From positions 1 to 64,000 of the forward strand of contig NZ_LQPE01000159.1 of the NCBI RefSeq assembly GCF_002101735.1: 64,000 bases of DNA, in the 5' to 3' direction. Both the position numbers and the translations under genes were made by a program. The stretch is from Mycobacterium kyorinense (GTDB lineage Bacteria; Actinomycetota; Actinomycetes; Mycobacteriales; Mycobacteriaceae). Below the pieces are notes generated by a model that was given only the letters and a program-made list of their open reading frames with translations, was not told the origin of the DNA and ran no database searches. Of the stretch, positions 25,466 through 35,206 are shown in pieces; the stretch's first letter is position 1; each line of letters begins with the position of its first letter.

Positions 25466-25628
25466 CTGCTGGATCCGTCCGGTCGGCGCCGTGGCGTACC
25501 GGCATGCGCGTGACGCCGTGCGTCATGGCCTGCGCAACGGTGCGCAAGGTGCCCACGATGCTGACCCGGTTCTGCAGAGTTAACACGCTGGTCTGCAACT
25601 GCCACCGCGCACTTTCTATTCCCGCAAA

Positions 25629-26561
25629 ATGGACACCATGACACCGGCTGCCGACACAGCGGGCGTGCTGCGGGTGGCCGACGAGGTGGCAGAGGCGCTG
25701 TCGTCGGGCCGCCCGGTCGTGGCGCTGGAAACCACGCTGGTCTCCCACGGTTTCTCGCAGGGCCGCGGCCTTGTGGCCGCGCAGCAGGCCGAGCGGCGCG
25801 TGCGCGCCGCCGGGGCCGTGCCGTGCACCGTCGGCGTTGCGGACGGCCTGGTCCGGGCCGGGCTCGATGCCGCGGAGCTTGCGCGCTTCGCCGAGGCGGG
25901 GACTGCGGCGCGCAAGGCGGGTGCCCGCGACATTGCGGCGTGTGTGGCCCAGCGCCTGCTGGGCGTCACCACGGTCGGCGGCACCCTGGCCGTCTGCCGT
26001 GTCCTCGGTATCCGGTTCATGGGTACCGGGGGGATCGGCGGCGTCCACCGCGGCTTCGCCGAAAGCCTGGATATCTCCAGCGATCTGGTGGAACTGGCCC
26101 GCACGCCGGCGATGGTGGTGTGCTCGGGCGCCAAGGCCATCCTGGACGTACCCGCGACGGCCGAGCTGCTCGAGACGCTCAGCGTGCCGGTGCTGGGATG
26201 GCGAACCGACACTCTTCCCGTTTTCTACCGCGGCGAGGGCGGCCCGCCCGTGGCCGCACGCGTCGACGGTGCCGCCGACGCCGCGCGAATCGCCGCCCTT
26301 CACTGGCGGCTGGCGGGCGCCTCCGGGCTGCTGCTGGGGCGACCGCCGCAGCCCGAACTGGACATCGAGCCGGTGCTGGCCGAGGCGGTCGGCCGCGTCG
26401 CGCAGGCCGGGGTGACCGGTCAGGCGGTGACACCGGCCGTCTTGGCGCTGGTGGAAGAACTGACCGGGGGACGCAGCGTCGAGGTCAACCAGCAGCTGAT
26501 CGCCGACAACGCCGCGTTGGCGGCCGAAGTTGCCGTCGCCTACGCGGCCGTAGCCGGGTAG
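25629..26561 (+). CDS. psuG: Pseudouridine-5'-phosphate glycosidase
   Basis: This enzyme cleaves pseudouridine 5'-phosphate to uracil and ribose 5-phosphate, reversibly, 310 residues. Family blocks are VVALETTLVSHGFS near residue 30, GVADGLVRAG, GGTLAVCRVLGIRFMGTGGIGGVHRG (metal and substrate loops), and VVCSGAKAILD. The usual partner kinase (PsuK, PfkB family) is not in the window. No clear ribosome-binding site is visible; ATG 25638 is an alternative start. It immediately follows the pseudouridine synthase remnant, an interesting link in substrate though not in the same pathway step. Confidence 0.9.
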   Translation: MDTMTPAADTAGVLRVADEVAEALSSGRPVVALETTLVSHGFSQGRGLVAAQQAERRVRAAGAVPCTVGVADGLVRAGLDAAELARFAEAGTAARKAGARDIAACVAQRLLGVTTVGGTLAVCRVLGIRFMGTGGIGGVHRGFAESLDISSDLVELARTPAMVVCSGAKAILDVPATAELLETLSVPVLGWRTDTLPVFYRGEGGPPVAARVDGAADAARIAALHWRLAGASGLLLGRPPQPELDIEPVLAEAVGRVAQAGVTGQAVTPAVLALVEELTGGRSVEVNQQLIADNAALAAEVAVAYAAVAG

Positions 26562-26625
26562 CGAACAGTAGCTGAACCTTGAGTACGGCGATGCCCAGCG
26601 ACGGGCGGTGTCAATACCATCGCTG

Positions 26626-27711
26626 ATGATGGCCAATCGATTTGGTGCCGCGATGTGCGTGTTGGCCACCGGTGCGGCGATGGTGTCGGCATGCGGCGCT
26701 GACCACCACGCGGTGCAGGGAAAAGCGGGTTGCGGCGGCAAGCCGACTCTGACGGCCAGCGGGTCCACCGCCCAGGAAAACGCCATGGCAACGTTTGTCG
26801 CGGCTTTCGAAAGATCCTGTCCGGGGCAGTCGTTGACCTACACGGCCAACGGATCCGGCGCAGGGATCACCGAATTCCTCGGTGGCCGAACGGATTTCGG
26901 CGGCTCCGACTCGCCGCTGAGCAAAGCGGAGTACGCCAAGGCGCAGCAGCGGTGCGGCTCGCCGGCGTGGAACCTGCCGATGGTGTTCGGCCCCATCGCG
27001 ATCGCCTACAACGTCAACGGCCTGACTTCGGTGAACCTCGACGGTCCGACGGCGGCCCAGATCTTCAACGGTCAGATCACGGCCTGGAACGACGCAGCGA
27101 TCCAGATGCTGAATTTAGGGGTCGCGTTGCCGGCAGAGCCCATCCGGGTGGTGTTCCGCAGCGACGAGTCCGGCACCACGGACAACTTCCAGAGGTACCT
27201 CGACACCGCTTCCAACGGCACCTGGGGTAACGGGGCCGGAAAGAAGTTCAACGGCGGTGTGGGCGAGGGCGCTGTGGGCAGCGACGGCGCCGCCGCGGCC
27301 GTCAAAGGCACCGAAGGCTCGATCACGTACATCGAATGGTCGGTCGCCCAGACCCAACACCTCAACGTGGCCAAGGTTGTCACGTCGGCCGGCCCGGAGC
27401 CGGTAGCGATCGGCCCGGAGTCGGTAGGCAAGACGATCTCAGCAGCCTGGTTCATCAAGGAGGGCAACGACCTGGCCCTTGACACGATCTCGTTCTACCG
27501 GCCAAACCAGCCCGGCTCGTATCCCGTCGTGCAAGCGACCTACGAGATCGTCTGCTCAAAGTACTCGGATTCGGGGACCGGTACGGCGGTGAAGGCGTTC
27601 CTGCAAAGCGCGCTCGGCCCCGGCCAGAGCGATCTGGCGGACAAGGGATACATCCCGATCCCCGACGAGTTCAAGTCGCGATTGTCGACGGCGGTCAGCG
27701 CCGTCTCGTAA
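26626..27711 (+). CDS. pstS: Phosphate-binding lipoprotein PstS
   Basis: A 361-residue periplasmic phosphate receptor anchored as a lipoprotein. Signal peptide plus lipobox VSAC are at the N-terminus. The mature part has LTASGSTAQENAM, GSGAGITEFLGGRTDFGGSDSPLS and FRSDESGTTDNFQRYL, the phosphate-binding loops of PstS. ATG 26629 is an equally good start; a TACCAT box lies just upstream. The pstC, pstA and pstB genes are not here, so this is an orphan receptor copy. Mycobacteria usually carry several PstS paralogs, and I cannot assign it to PstS1, 2 or 3. Confidence 0.9.
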   Translation: MMANRFGAAMCVLATGAAMVSACGADHHAVQGKAGCGGKPTLTASGSTAQENAMATFVAAFERSCPGQSLTYTANGSGAGITEFLGGRTDFGGSDSPLSKAEYAKAQQRCGSPAWNLPMVFGPIAIAYNVNGLTSVNLDGPTAAQIFNGQITAWNDAAIQMLNLGVALPAEPIRVVFRSDESGTTDNFQRYLDTASNGTWGNGAGKKFNGGVGEGAVGSDGAAAAVKGTEGSITYIEWSVAQTQHLNVAKVVTSAGPEPVAIGPESVGKTISAAWFIKEGNDLALDTISFYRPNQPGSYPVVQATYEIVCSKYSDSGTGTAVKAFLQSALGPGQSDLADKGYIPIPDEFKSRLSTAVSAVS

Positions 27712-27806
27712 CCGTCTCGCCCCGGTGCGCAAAGTTCCAGGGTTCTTTTCACTCCCGTCAACGCAATGTTCCGAAAGCTTTTCCGCGGTAGCTGAGGTTT
27801 TGCGTC

Positions 27807-28859
27807 ATGGAGTTCATGACGGCGCCGCCGGAAGTCACCTCTGCGCTGATCCACTCCGGGCCAGGTGCGCAATCACTCGTCGGGGCTTCCGCTGCCTGGC
27901 AACACCTCGGTGCCCACCTGGAAGAGTCCGCCGAAAACTACGCTGCCGCAGTGTCGTCCCTGACCTCGGCGTGGCAGGGTCCGTCCTCGACGGCGATGGT
28001 CGGCGCTGTCGAACCGTACCTGGGCTGGCTTCGCGCCACAGCGCAGCAATGCCGGCAATTGGCCTCTTCGGCGCAGGCCGCGGCGACGGCATACCACTCC
28101 GTTCGCGCGGCGGTGGTTCCCACCGCAGCGGTCAGTGCCAACAGGACGCGGCTGGCAGAGTTGTTGGCCACCAACAAGTTCGGCACCAATCTTTCGGCGA
28201 TCGCCGAAACTGAAGACCAGTACCAGGCGATGTGGGCGAACAACTCGGCGGCGATCAGTCGCTATCAGGCGGCCTCGGCGCAAGCCACCGCGTTGCCACA
28301 ATTCGCAGCGCCGCCCTCGGTCACCGCGGCGGCTTCGCCATTGGCGTCGGCAACCGACTTCGACCCGAACAGCGGCTGGTTCGGGCTGGCGAACACCTAT
28401 GCCAACCAATTCGTCTCGTCCGGATTCCCGATCAACCTGCTCAGCTATCTGGCGCAGAACACGTCGGCGCAGGCGCTGCAGGGCATGGGCAGCGAAATCG
28501 GCCAGGGCCTGTCGGAGGGCGAGGCCGCCCTGGTGCCGTCGCTGGGTGCACTGGGCGGCGCCGGACTCTCGGCGGAGCCCACCGCGGCGATCGGTGTCGG
28601 GGTATCGATGGGCAAGCTGACCGCGCCGCCCGCCGTGGTGGGGCTGTTGCCGGCCACCCAAGCGCCCGTGCAACTTGCGTCAGCCGTGACACCGCTTCCC
28701 GCAGGCGAATCCGGGTTGCCCATGCTGCCGCCGATCATGCCGCCGCCGGTGTCGGCGGGCAGCGGCTGGCGCAAACGCAAGCAGCAGAAGTACGACGATC
28801 TCGAATACGGCTTGGAGCTCAAGGGCACGGTGATCCATCGGCCGCCCTCGGCGGGGTAA
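27807..28859 (+). CDS. PPE-family protein
   Basis: A 350-residue PPE protein. The N-terminal 160 residues form the PPE domain: TAPPEVTS near residue 5 (PPE motif), SAWQGPSS (WxG turn), and long amphipathic helices with EDQYQAMWANN at about 135-145. The C-terminal part is glycine/alanine-rich, then ends in a basic tail (GWRKRKQQKYDDLEYG). Neither a clear SVP (GxxSVPxxW) nor PPW signature is present, so the subfamily is unresolved. PPE proteins are exported by type VII systems, usually with a PE partner; no PE gene is adjacent. Confidence 0.9.
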   Translation: MEFMTAPPEVTSALIHSGPGAQSLVGASAAWQHLGAHLEESAENYAAAVSSLTSAWQGPSSTAMVGAVEPYLGWLRATAQQCRQLASSAQAAATAYHSVRAAVVPTAAVSANRTRLAELLATNKFGTNLSAIAETEDQYQAMWANNSAAISRYQAASAQATALPQFAAPPSVTAAASPLASATDFDPNSGWFGLANTYANQFVSSGFPINLLSYLAQNTSAQALQGMGSEIGQGLSEGEAALVPSLGALGGAGLSAEPTAAIGVGVSMGKLTAPPAVVGLLPATQAPVQLASAVTPLPAGESGLPMLPPIMPPPVSAGSGWRKRKQQKYDDLEYGLELKGTVIHRPPSAG

Positions 28860-28870
28860 CCGATCCGGCG

Positions 28871-29197
28871 CTACCCCGCATGCCGCGGGCAGAACGCACC
28901 CACGCTGGCGCCGACGAAAAACCCGGCATGGTAGCCGTCGAGATTGCTGTTGCTCATCACATCGGACGCGACATCGCTTTTCTGCCTGCCGAGATCAAGC
29001 TCATCGCACACCTCGTGACCGGCGATGATCGCGGCTTGCGGTGACGCGAAGTTGATGCCCTTGGACTTCAGCGCCGACAGGAAGTTGACGTCGACGGCGT
29101 CGGCATGCGCGGTCGGGGCCGCCAGACCCCCGAGGCCGATCAGCGCAACAACGACAAGCCCGGACAGGTGTGATCGCGCGAGGCGTGGCGAACGCAC
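28871..29197 (-). CDS. Secreted DUF732 protein
   Basis: A 108-residue exported protein. The N-terminus is basic followed by a hydrophobic stretch (LSGLVVVALIGLGGLAAPTAHA) with an AxA-like cleavage site. The mature part has VDVNFLSALKSKGINF, AAIIAGHEVCDEL and a final FCPRHAG, the DUF732 pattern with two conserved cysteines. Function unknown. The GTG start was chosen because the signal peptide begins there. It converges with the PPE gene, 11 bases apart. Confidence 0.8.
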   Translation of the reverse strand: MRSPRLARSHLSGLVVVALIGLGGLAAPTAHADAVDVNFLSALKSKGINFASPQAAIIAGHEVCDELDLGRQKSDVASDVMSNSNLDGYHAGFFVGASVGAFCPRHAG

Positions 29198-29241
29198 GAG
29201 TGGATCATCGCATGCCCGGACCGGGTGGGCGACTTGGTCAT

Positions 29242-29991
29242 TCAGCGTTGGCAGGCTGGACACCAGTAGGCAACCCGGTCCCCGGTGTGGTCGTAGGCGA
29301 TCGGGGTGCCGCAGCGACGGCAGGCCATCCCTTGCCGCCCGTACACCCAGAGCTGGCGCCCGGGACGGGTGTCGCCGGTTGTGCAGCGCGCCCACCGGGA
29401 GCGATTGGCCCACAACATGTCCCGCGCCCGGGCCACCAGCCGATCCGGGTTGGCGACGGCGCTGACCGGGGAGGTGGGCCGAAGGCCGGCGACGAAACAC
29501 AGCTCGTTGCAGTAGACGTTGCCAATGCCGGCCATCACCCGCTGGTCCAGCAGCGTCTCGGCAAGCGGCCGCTGCGGCTCGGCCATCAGATTGGCCGCCG
29601 CGACCGCCGGATCCCAATCGGCGCCCAACAGGTCGGGGCCCAGATGTGCCACCACGTCCTGGTCGTGTTCACGATCGAGGATCTCCAGCACCCCGAGGTC
29701 GATGCCCACGGCCCGAATATCGCCCGCTTCCAAGATGATTCGCACCCGATGATCGACCCGATGGCGACCGACGCGCCAGCTGCCGTCCATCTTCAGATGC
29801 GAGTGGATGCTGGCCGGCCCGGCGCGGATGAACAGATGCTTGCCCCGGCTGAGCACCTCGTCGACCAGCCGCCCGGTCAGGTCGACGGTCGCATACCGCG
29901 GCACCCGGATGTCGCAGCGGGTCAGCGTCTTTCCGGCCAGCGCGTCGCGCAGCACGGCGGCGGTGTGCCAGACGGTGTCACCTTCGGGCAT
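29242..29991 (-). CDS. nei: Endonuclease VIII-type DNA glycosylase/AP lyase (Nei)
   Basis: A Fpg/Nei-family base-excision enzyme of 249 residues that removes oxidised pyrimidines and cuts the AP site. P2 and E3 (MPEGDTVW) are the catalytic N-terminus. SRGKHLF contains the conserved lysine, HSHLKMDG is the H2TH-preceding block, MAGIGNVYCNELCF is the helix-two-turn-helix, and the C-terminal zinc finger is ACRRCG...YWCPAC. Its ATG overlaps the lhr stop by one base (TAATG). Helicase and glycosylase are therefore co-translated, suggesting a shared repair role. Confidence 0.94.
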   Translation of the reverse strand: MPEGDTVWHTAAVLRDALAGKTLTRCDIRVPRYATVDLTGRLVDEVLSRGKHLFIRAGPASIHSHLKMDGSWRVGRHRVDHRVRIILEAGDIRAVGIDLGVLEILDREHDQDVVAHLGPDLLGADWDPAVAAANLMAEPQRPLAETLLDQRVMAGIGNVYCNELCFVAGLRPTSPVSAVANPDRLVARARDMLWANRSRWARCTTGDTRPGRQLWVYGRQGMACRRCGTPIAYDHTGDRVAYWCPACQR

Positions 29992-32900
29992 TACCGCAGC
30001 CGCAACCCGCGGGGAGTGCGGGCAAACCCGGCGGCGGTGAGCGCCGCGTGTACCGGCGAATCCTGCAGCTGCAGCACCGGGACCCCGTTGACCCGTTCGA
30101 CCAGAATCGACTCGATGCGTCCGGCGCCGACCAGATCGGCCAGCGCCGCGGCCGCGGCGTTGCCGGCCTCGGGGTCGTCGGTGAAGCTCAGCAGCGTCCG
30201 ACCGCCGCGCTCCACAAACCAGGCCAGGGCCCCGTCGACCAGCACGACCAGCGCCCCGGCCTTGCGGCCGGGCCGCGCCGCGCCGTCGGTGGGCGGCCAA
30301 GGCAGCGCCGCGCCGTACGGGTTGGCCGGGTCGGCGGCCGCCAGCGCGACGGCCTGGTAGGCGGGCCGCTCCGGGTCGACGCCGTCCAGGTAGCTGCGCA
30401 GCCGGTCGACGGTCGAGGCGACGGCGAATTGCGCGCCGCCGAGCGACTCCACGAAGTAGCCCCGCTGGCAGCGGCCGGCGTCCTCGAACGCCGTCAGCAC
30501 CTTGTAGAGCGTGGCGAACCCGCCGGGAACGGCCTCGGCGGCGACCGCGCCCCGGGTCAGCACGCCGTGGCGGCCCAGCAGTAGCTCGGCCTGGTAGTGC
30601 GCGCGCAGTGTGGAATCCGGCTCGGGAGCCGGCAGCGCCGACCAGCGGCCGGCCACCGTCGCGTCGGTGGCGCGGGTCGCCGCATGCGCGACGCTGTAGC
30701 GGCTCAACCGCGGCGCGCGGCGATGCCGATGCGCCGGGGTGGACCGCTTGCGGGCGCCGGGGCCGCCGCCGAGCACCGCGCGCACCGGCGCGAACGTGTC
30801 GCCGGTGACCCAGCCGGCCCAAATCAGTTCCCACAGCGCCGTTTTGAGCTCGCTGTCGGGGATGTCGGTGGCGAGTTGGCGGAAGAAGAACGCGCCGCCA
30901 CCGGTCAAGGTGTCCAGGATTGCGCGGTGGGCGGCGGTGAACTCGATCTCGGCCCCGCCGGCCAACGTCAACGGCGCCGAGTCGGCGGAGTGGAACGCGA
31001 TCCAGCCGTCCGACCCCGAGATGGACCCGGCGCCCGACCAGATCACCTCCCCGGACGCCAGCAGCTCGTCGAGCATCGCCGGCGAGTAGTCGCGCACCCG
31101 CGGCGCCAGCACCAGCCGCTCGATCGCCGACGCCGGCAGCGGCACACCGGCGAGCTGATCGATCACCGCGGCCAGCGCGTCGATGCCCGCATTGTCCGAC
31201 GAGCCGACGTGCTGCCAGGCCGGCAGGAACCGCGCGTAGGCCGCGGTGCTGACCGGCTCCACCTGCGCGCGCAACGCCGCCAGCGAGCGTCGCCGCAATA
31301 TCCGCAGCACCTCGACGTCGCACCACTGGTCATCAGCGGTGAATTCGCCGCGGACCAGCCGCCCGTCGGCGGCCAGCCGGCCCAGCACGTCGCCCGCCAC
31401 TCGCAGACCCAGACCGAACCGGGCGGCGGCCTCGGCGGTGGTGAACGGTCCGTGCGTGCGCGCGTACCGGCCGAGCAACTCGCCCAGCGGGTCGGCGACC
31501 GCCTCGGTGAAGCTCGTGGGCACCCCGACCGGAACCGCGACCCCGACGCCGTCGCGCAGCCGGCCGATGTCCTCGACGGCCACCCACCAGGTCTGCCCGG
31601 CGAACGACACCGTCAGCGCGCGTTTGGCGGCGAGCAGCCCCTCCAACCAGCCGCCGACGTCGGCGCCGCCGGCCCGGGCGGCCACCTCCTCCTCGGTCAG
31701 CGGACCCAGCAGCCGCAGCAGGTCGGCGACCGCCTCGGCGTCGCGGGCCACCCGGTCGCCCGACAGGTGCTGCAACTGCCGGGCGGTGGCGGCCACGACC
31801 TGCGGGTCGAGCAGCTCGCGCAGCTCGACCCGGCCCAGCAGCTCCGCCAGCAGCGTGGCATCCAACGACAGGGCCGCCGCGCGGCGTTCGGCCAGCGGGC
31901 TGTCGCCCTCGTACATGAACGCCCCGACGTAGCCGAACAGCAGCGAAGCCGCAAACGGCGACGGCGTCGCGGTCTCGGCCTCCAGCACCCGCACCCGGCG
32001 CTGAGTGATCCGTGCCATCAGCTCGGCCAGCATCGGCACGTCGTAGACGTCCTGCAGGCATTCGCGGATGGTCTCCAGCACGATCGGGAAGTCGGGATAT
32101 TTGCGTGCCACGTCCAGCAATTGCGCCGCCCGCTGGCGTTGATGCCACAGCGGCGAGCGTTTGCCCGGATGGCGGCGCGGCAACAGCAAAGCGCGCGCCG
32201 CGCATTCCCGGAACCGTGACGCGAACAGCGCCGAACCGCCCACTTCAGCGGTGACGAGCGGGTCGATCTCGTCGGCGTCGAACACGAAAAGCTCCGCGCC
32301 CGGCGGCTCGGCGGCGTCGGTGTCGGGCAGCCGCACCACGATGCCGTCGTCGGAGGCGGTCGGTTTCTCGTCGATGCCGTAGCGCTCCGCCAGCCGGCGG
32401 CTCACCGCCAGCGCAAGCGGGCCGTGTACTCGCAGCCCGTACGGCGAGTGCAGGATCACCCGCCAGTCGCCCAGCTCGTCGCGGAACCGCTCGACCACCA
32501 GGGTGGTGTCGGTGGGCACGACGGCGGTGGCGGCCCGCTGATCCTCCAGCAGCCGGCGCAGATTCTCGGTTGCGTAGTCGTTGAAACCCAATTCGGCGCA
32601 ACGCTTTTCGAACTCGCCCTGGCTCAATCCGGCCAGCTCGCCGGTGAACGCGCCGAGCGCGGCGCCCAGCTCGGCGGGCCGCCCGACGTCGTCGCCGCGC
32701 CAGAACGGAAGGCGGGCCGGCTGGCCCGGCGCCGGGATCACCAGCACCCGGTCGTGGGTGATCTCGGTGATCCGCCAGCTGGTGGCCCCCAACGAGATGA
32801 CGTCGCCGGGCCGCGACTCGTAGACCATCTCCTCGTCGAGTTCCCCGACGCGCGAAGGCTTTTCGGTGGCGAGCCAGACGGTGAACAGCCCGCGGTCGGG

Positions 32901-34481
32901 AATCGAGCCGCCGGAGGTGACCGCCAGCCGCTGCGCGCCCGGCCGCGCCGTCAACGTCCCGGAGTCGCGGTCGTAGACCAGCCGCGGCCGCAGCTCGGCG
33001 AACTCGGTGGACGGGTACTTGCCGGCCAGCAGGTCCAGCACCGCCTCGAACGCGCTGCGCGGCAGCGTCGCGAACGGCGCGCTGCGCCGCACGGTGTCGA
33101 ACCACCGATCGGCGTCAACAGGTTCCAGCGCTGCGGCCGCCACCGTGTGCTGGGCGAGGATGTCCAGCGGGTTGGTGGGCACCCGCATGGTCTCGATCTG
33201 GCCGTCGAGCATGCGCTGCACGGTGACCGCGCAGCCGATCAAATCGGTGCGGTGCTTGGGAAACACCACGCCGCGCGAGATCTCGCCGACCTGGTGACCG
33301 GCCCGGCCGATGCGCTGCAGGCCGCTGGCCACCGACGGCGGCGCCTCCACCTGGATCACCAGGTCGACCGCGCCCATGTCGATGCCCAGCTCCAGGCTGG
33401 ACGTCGCGACCACGGCTTTGAGCCGCCCGCTTTTCAGGTCCTCCTCGACGGCGGCGCGCTGCTCCTTGCTCACCGAGCCGTGGTGAGCGCGCGCCAAAAC
33501 CGCTGGCGCGCCGTAGCTCTGGCCGCTGCCCAACAGCTGCGCGGGCGCGCCGCCGGCCACCTGCGGGTTGCCCGCGCCGTCCAGTTCGACACCGCAGCGC
33601 TCGGCGTGAATCTCGTTGAGCCGCGCGGTAAGTCGCTCCGCCAGGCGCCGCGAGTTGGCGAACACGATGGTCGAGTTGTGCGCCTCGATCAGGTCGACAA
33701 GCCGCGCCTCCACGTCGGGCCAGATGGTGCGCTCGGCCAGGTTGGTCATATCCGGGACCGGAACCTGCACGGACAGCTCGAACGTCTTGGCCGCCGGCGG
33801 AGACACGATGGTCACCGGGGCCGCGCCGCCCAGGAACCGGGCGACCTCCTCGGGCGGGCGCACGGTGGCCGACAGCCCGATCCGCTGGGCCGGCCGCTCG
33901 GTCAGCGAGTCGAGCCGCTCCAGCGACAGCGCCAGGTGAGCGCCGCGCTTGGTGCCGGCAATGGCGTGCACCTCGTCGACGATGACGGTCTGCACGCCGG
34001 CCAAGGTCTGCCGCGCCGCCGACGTCAGCATCAAAAACAGGGACTCGGGGGTGGTGATCAGCACGTCGGGCGGCGTGCTGATGAGCTGACGACGGCGCGC
34101 GGGCGGGGTGTCGCCCGATCGCAATCCGACGCTGATCTGCGGGACGGGCAGCCCGCGCCGCTCGGCTACCCGGGTCATTCCGGCCAGCGGGCCGCGCAAG
34201 TTGCGCTCGACGTCGACGGCCAGCGCCTTCAGCGGTGACACGTACAGCACCCGGGTGCCCGGCTCGCGGTCGGCGGACCCGGCCAGGTCATCGATCGCCC
34301 ACAGGAACGCGGCCAGCGTCTTGCCCGACCCCGTCGGCGCGATGACCAAGGTGTGGCGGCCGTCGGCGATGGCCGCCCAGGCCTCGGCCTGCGCGGGCGT
34401 CGGCGCCGCGAAGGTGCCGGCGAACCAGTCGCGGGTGACGGCGCTGAACCGTGCCAGTGGGTCAGGCGGGGCGGAGCTCAT
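29991..34481 (-). CDS. lhr: Lhr-family DNA/RNA helicase
   Basis: A very large superfamily 2 helicase of 1496 residues. Motif I (APTGSGKT) is at about 47-54, motif II is DEVH in VIVDEVHAIAG, motif III is LSATVRPPEE, and motif VI is QRIGRAGHQ. After the helicase core come a winged-helix and the long Lhr-specific domains. Mycobacterial Lhr is a ssDNA-dependent ATPase and 3'-5' translocase involved in DNA repair. The ATG at 34481 gives the family length (1513 in H37Rv); the reading frame extends upstream only as a shadow of the TetR gene. It is 28 bases after that TetR gene. Confidence 0.95.
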   Translation of the reverse strand: MSSAPPDPLARFSAVTRDWFAGTFAAPTPAQAEAWAAIADGRHTLVIAPTGSGKTLAAFLWAIDDLAGSADREPGTRVLYVSPLKALAVDVERNLRGPLAGMTRVAERRGLPVPQISVGLRSGDTPPARRRQLISTPPDVLITTPESLFLMLTSAARQTLAGVQTVIVDEVHAIAGTKRGAHLALSLERLDSLTERPAQRIGLSATVRPPEEVARFLGGAAPVTIVSPPAAKTFELSVQVPVPDMTNLAERTIWPDVEARLVDLIEAHNSTIVFANSRRLAERLTARLNEIHAERCGVELDGAGNPQVAGGAPAQLLGSGQSYGAPAVLARAHHGSVSKEQRAAVEEDLKSGRLKAVVATSSLELGIDMGAVDLVIQVEAPPSVASGLQRIGRAGHQVGEISRGVVFPKHRTDLIGCAVTVQRMLDGQIETMRVPTNPLDILAQHTVAAAALEPVDADRWFDTVRRSAPFATLPRSAFEAVLDLLAGKYPSTEFAELRPRLVYDRDSGTLTARPGAQRLAVTSGGSIPDRGLFTVWLATEKPSRVGELDEEMVYESRPGDVISLGATSWRITEITHDRVLVIPAPGQPARLPFWRGDDVGRPAELGAALGAFTGELAGLSQGEFEKRCAELGFNDYATENLRRLLEDQRAATAVVPTDTTLVVERFRDELGDWRVILHSPYGLRVHGPLALAVSRRLAERYGIDEKPTASDDGIVVRLPDTDAAEPPGAELFVFDADEIDPLVTAEVGGSALFASRFRECAARALLLPRRHPGKRSPLWHQRQRAAQLLDVARKYPDFPIVLETIRECLQDVYDVPMLAELMARITQRRVRVLEAETATPSPFAASLLFGYVGAFMYEGDSPLAERRAAALSLDATLLAELLGRVELRELLDPQVVAATARQLQHLSGDRVARDAEAVADLLRLLGPLTEEEVAARAGGADVGGWLEGLLAAKRALTVSFAGQTWWVAVEDIGRLRDGVGVAVPVGVPTSFTEAVADPLGELLGRYARTHGPFTTAEAAARFGLGLRVAGDVLGRLAADGRLVRGEFTADDQWCDVEVLRILRRRSLAALRAQVEPVSTAAYARFLPAWQHVGSSDNAGIDALAAVIDQLAGVPLPASAIERLVLAPRVRDYSPAMLDELLASGEVIWSGAGSISGSDGWIAFHSADSAPLTLAGGAEIEFTAAHRAILDTLTGGGAFFFRQLATDIPDSELKTALWELIWAGWVTGDTFAPVRAVLGGGPGARKRSTPAHRHRRAPRLSRYSVAHAATRATDATVAGRWSALPAPEPDSTLRAHYQAELLLGRHGVLTRGAVAAEAVPGGFATLYKVLTAFEDAGRCQRGYFVESLGGAQFAVASTVDRLRSYLDGVDPERPAYQAVALAAADPANPYGAALPWPPTDGAARPGRKAGALVVLVDGALAWFVERGGRTLLSFTDDPEAGNAAAAALADLVGAGRIESILVERVNGVPVLQLQDSPVHAALTAAGFARTPRGLRLR

Positions 34482-34509
34482 CTGGCCATGGTGCCAACGG
34501 GCACCGACA

Positions 34510-35172
34510 TCATCGGCGATCGGGCGCGACCGCCGCGGCCAGCTCGGCGGGAATGTCGGGCACCCGGCCGATCGCATCCAGCAACGCATGCGCGCAGGTG
34601 TCGCCGAGGTAGTTCGCGTCGATCGACGGGTCCATGATGCGCTGCCGGCACATCTCGAACGTGAACGACAGCCAGCTGAACACCGCCGCGCGCAGGTCAC
34701 GCTCGACCGCCGGGGCGAAACCGTTGCTCATTCCGCCCGGCACCAACGCGCTGGCCGCACCCATGATGCGCTGCATCTGGCGGTTTTTGGCCTCGTCGTC
34801 GATTTCGACCAGGACGGGGTCGTAGCGGCCGGCGCGCACATACACCGCCCAGGCCGCGTGCGGGTGGTTCTGGTGGTAGGCCACATACGCCAGCACGCCG
34901 GCGCGCACCCGCTCGAACAGTGTGCCTCCCGGGTCGGGCGGATTCTCGGTCGCGGCGTAGAGCTGCTCGGCCTCGTGCTTGACGACGGCGGCGAAGAAGG
35001 CGCGTTTGTCGGGGAAGTAGTGGTACATCAGCGCGCGGGACACCCCGGCCCGTTCGGCGATCTCGTCGATGCGGACGTCGTCGTAGGGCCGCTCGCCGAA
35101 GGCCTGCGACCCCAGCGCCAGCAACTCCGAGCGCCGGTCATCCGGGGACAACCGTCGCCTGCGCCCTGCCAT
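34510..35172 (-). CDS. TetR-family regulator (Rv3295-like)
   Basis: A 220-residue TetR regulator. The N-terminal helix-turn-helix (residues about 10-58) includes DEIAERAGVSRALMYHYFPDKRAFF. The C-terminal ligand-binding domain ends in CAHALLDAIGRVPDIP. It is nearly identical in its first 65 residues to the neighbouring paralog at 35207. It lies directly upstream of lhr-nei on the same strand (28 bases), so it may head that operon. An AACGTT-centred AT-rich stretch (35173-35206) just before its start could hold an operator, but the symmetry is short. Confidence 0.92.
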   Translation of the reverse strand: MAGRRRRLSPDDRRSELLALGSQAFGERPYDDVRIDEIAERAGVSRALMYHYFPDKRAFFAAVVKHEAEQLYAATENPPDPGGTLFERVRAGVLAYVAYHQNHPHAAWAVYVRAGRYDPVLVEIDDEAKNRQMQRIMGAASALVPGGMSNGFAPAVERDLRAAVFSWLSFTFEMCRQRIMDPSIDANYLGDTCAHALLDAIGRVPDIPAELAAAVAPDRR

Positions 35173-35206
35173 ATTCCGATGCTACGTCGAAGCTGTTGAA
35201 CGTTTG

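Noticed and set aside
34481..34700. N-terminal extension of lhr into the TetR gene
   Set aside because: The frame is open but the sequence is an antisense-style shadow of the TetR 3' end. The family length fits the ATG at 34481.
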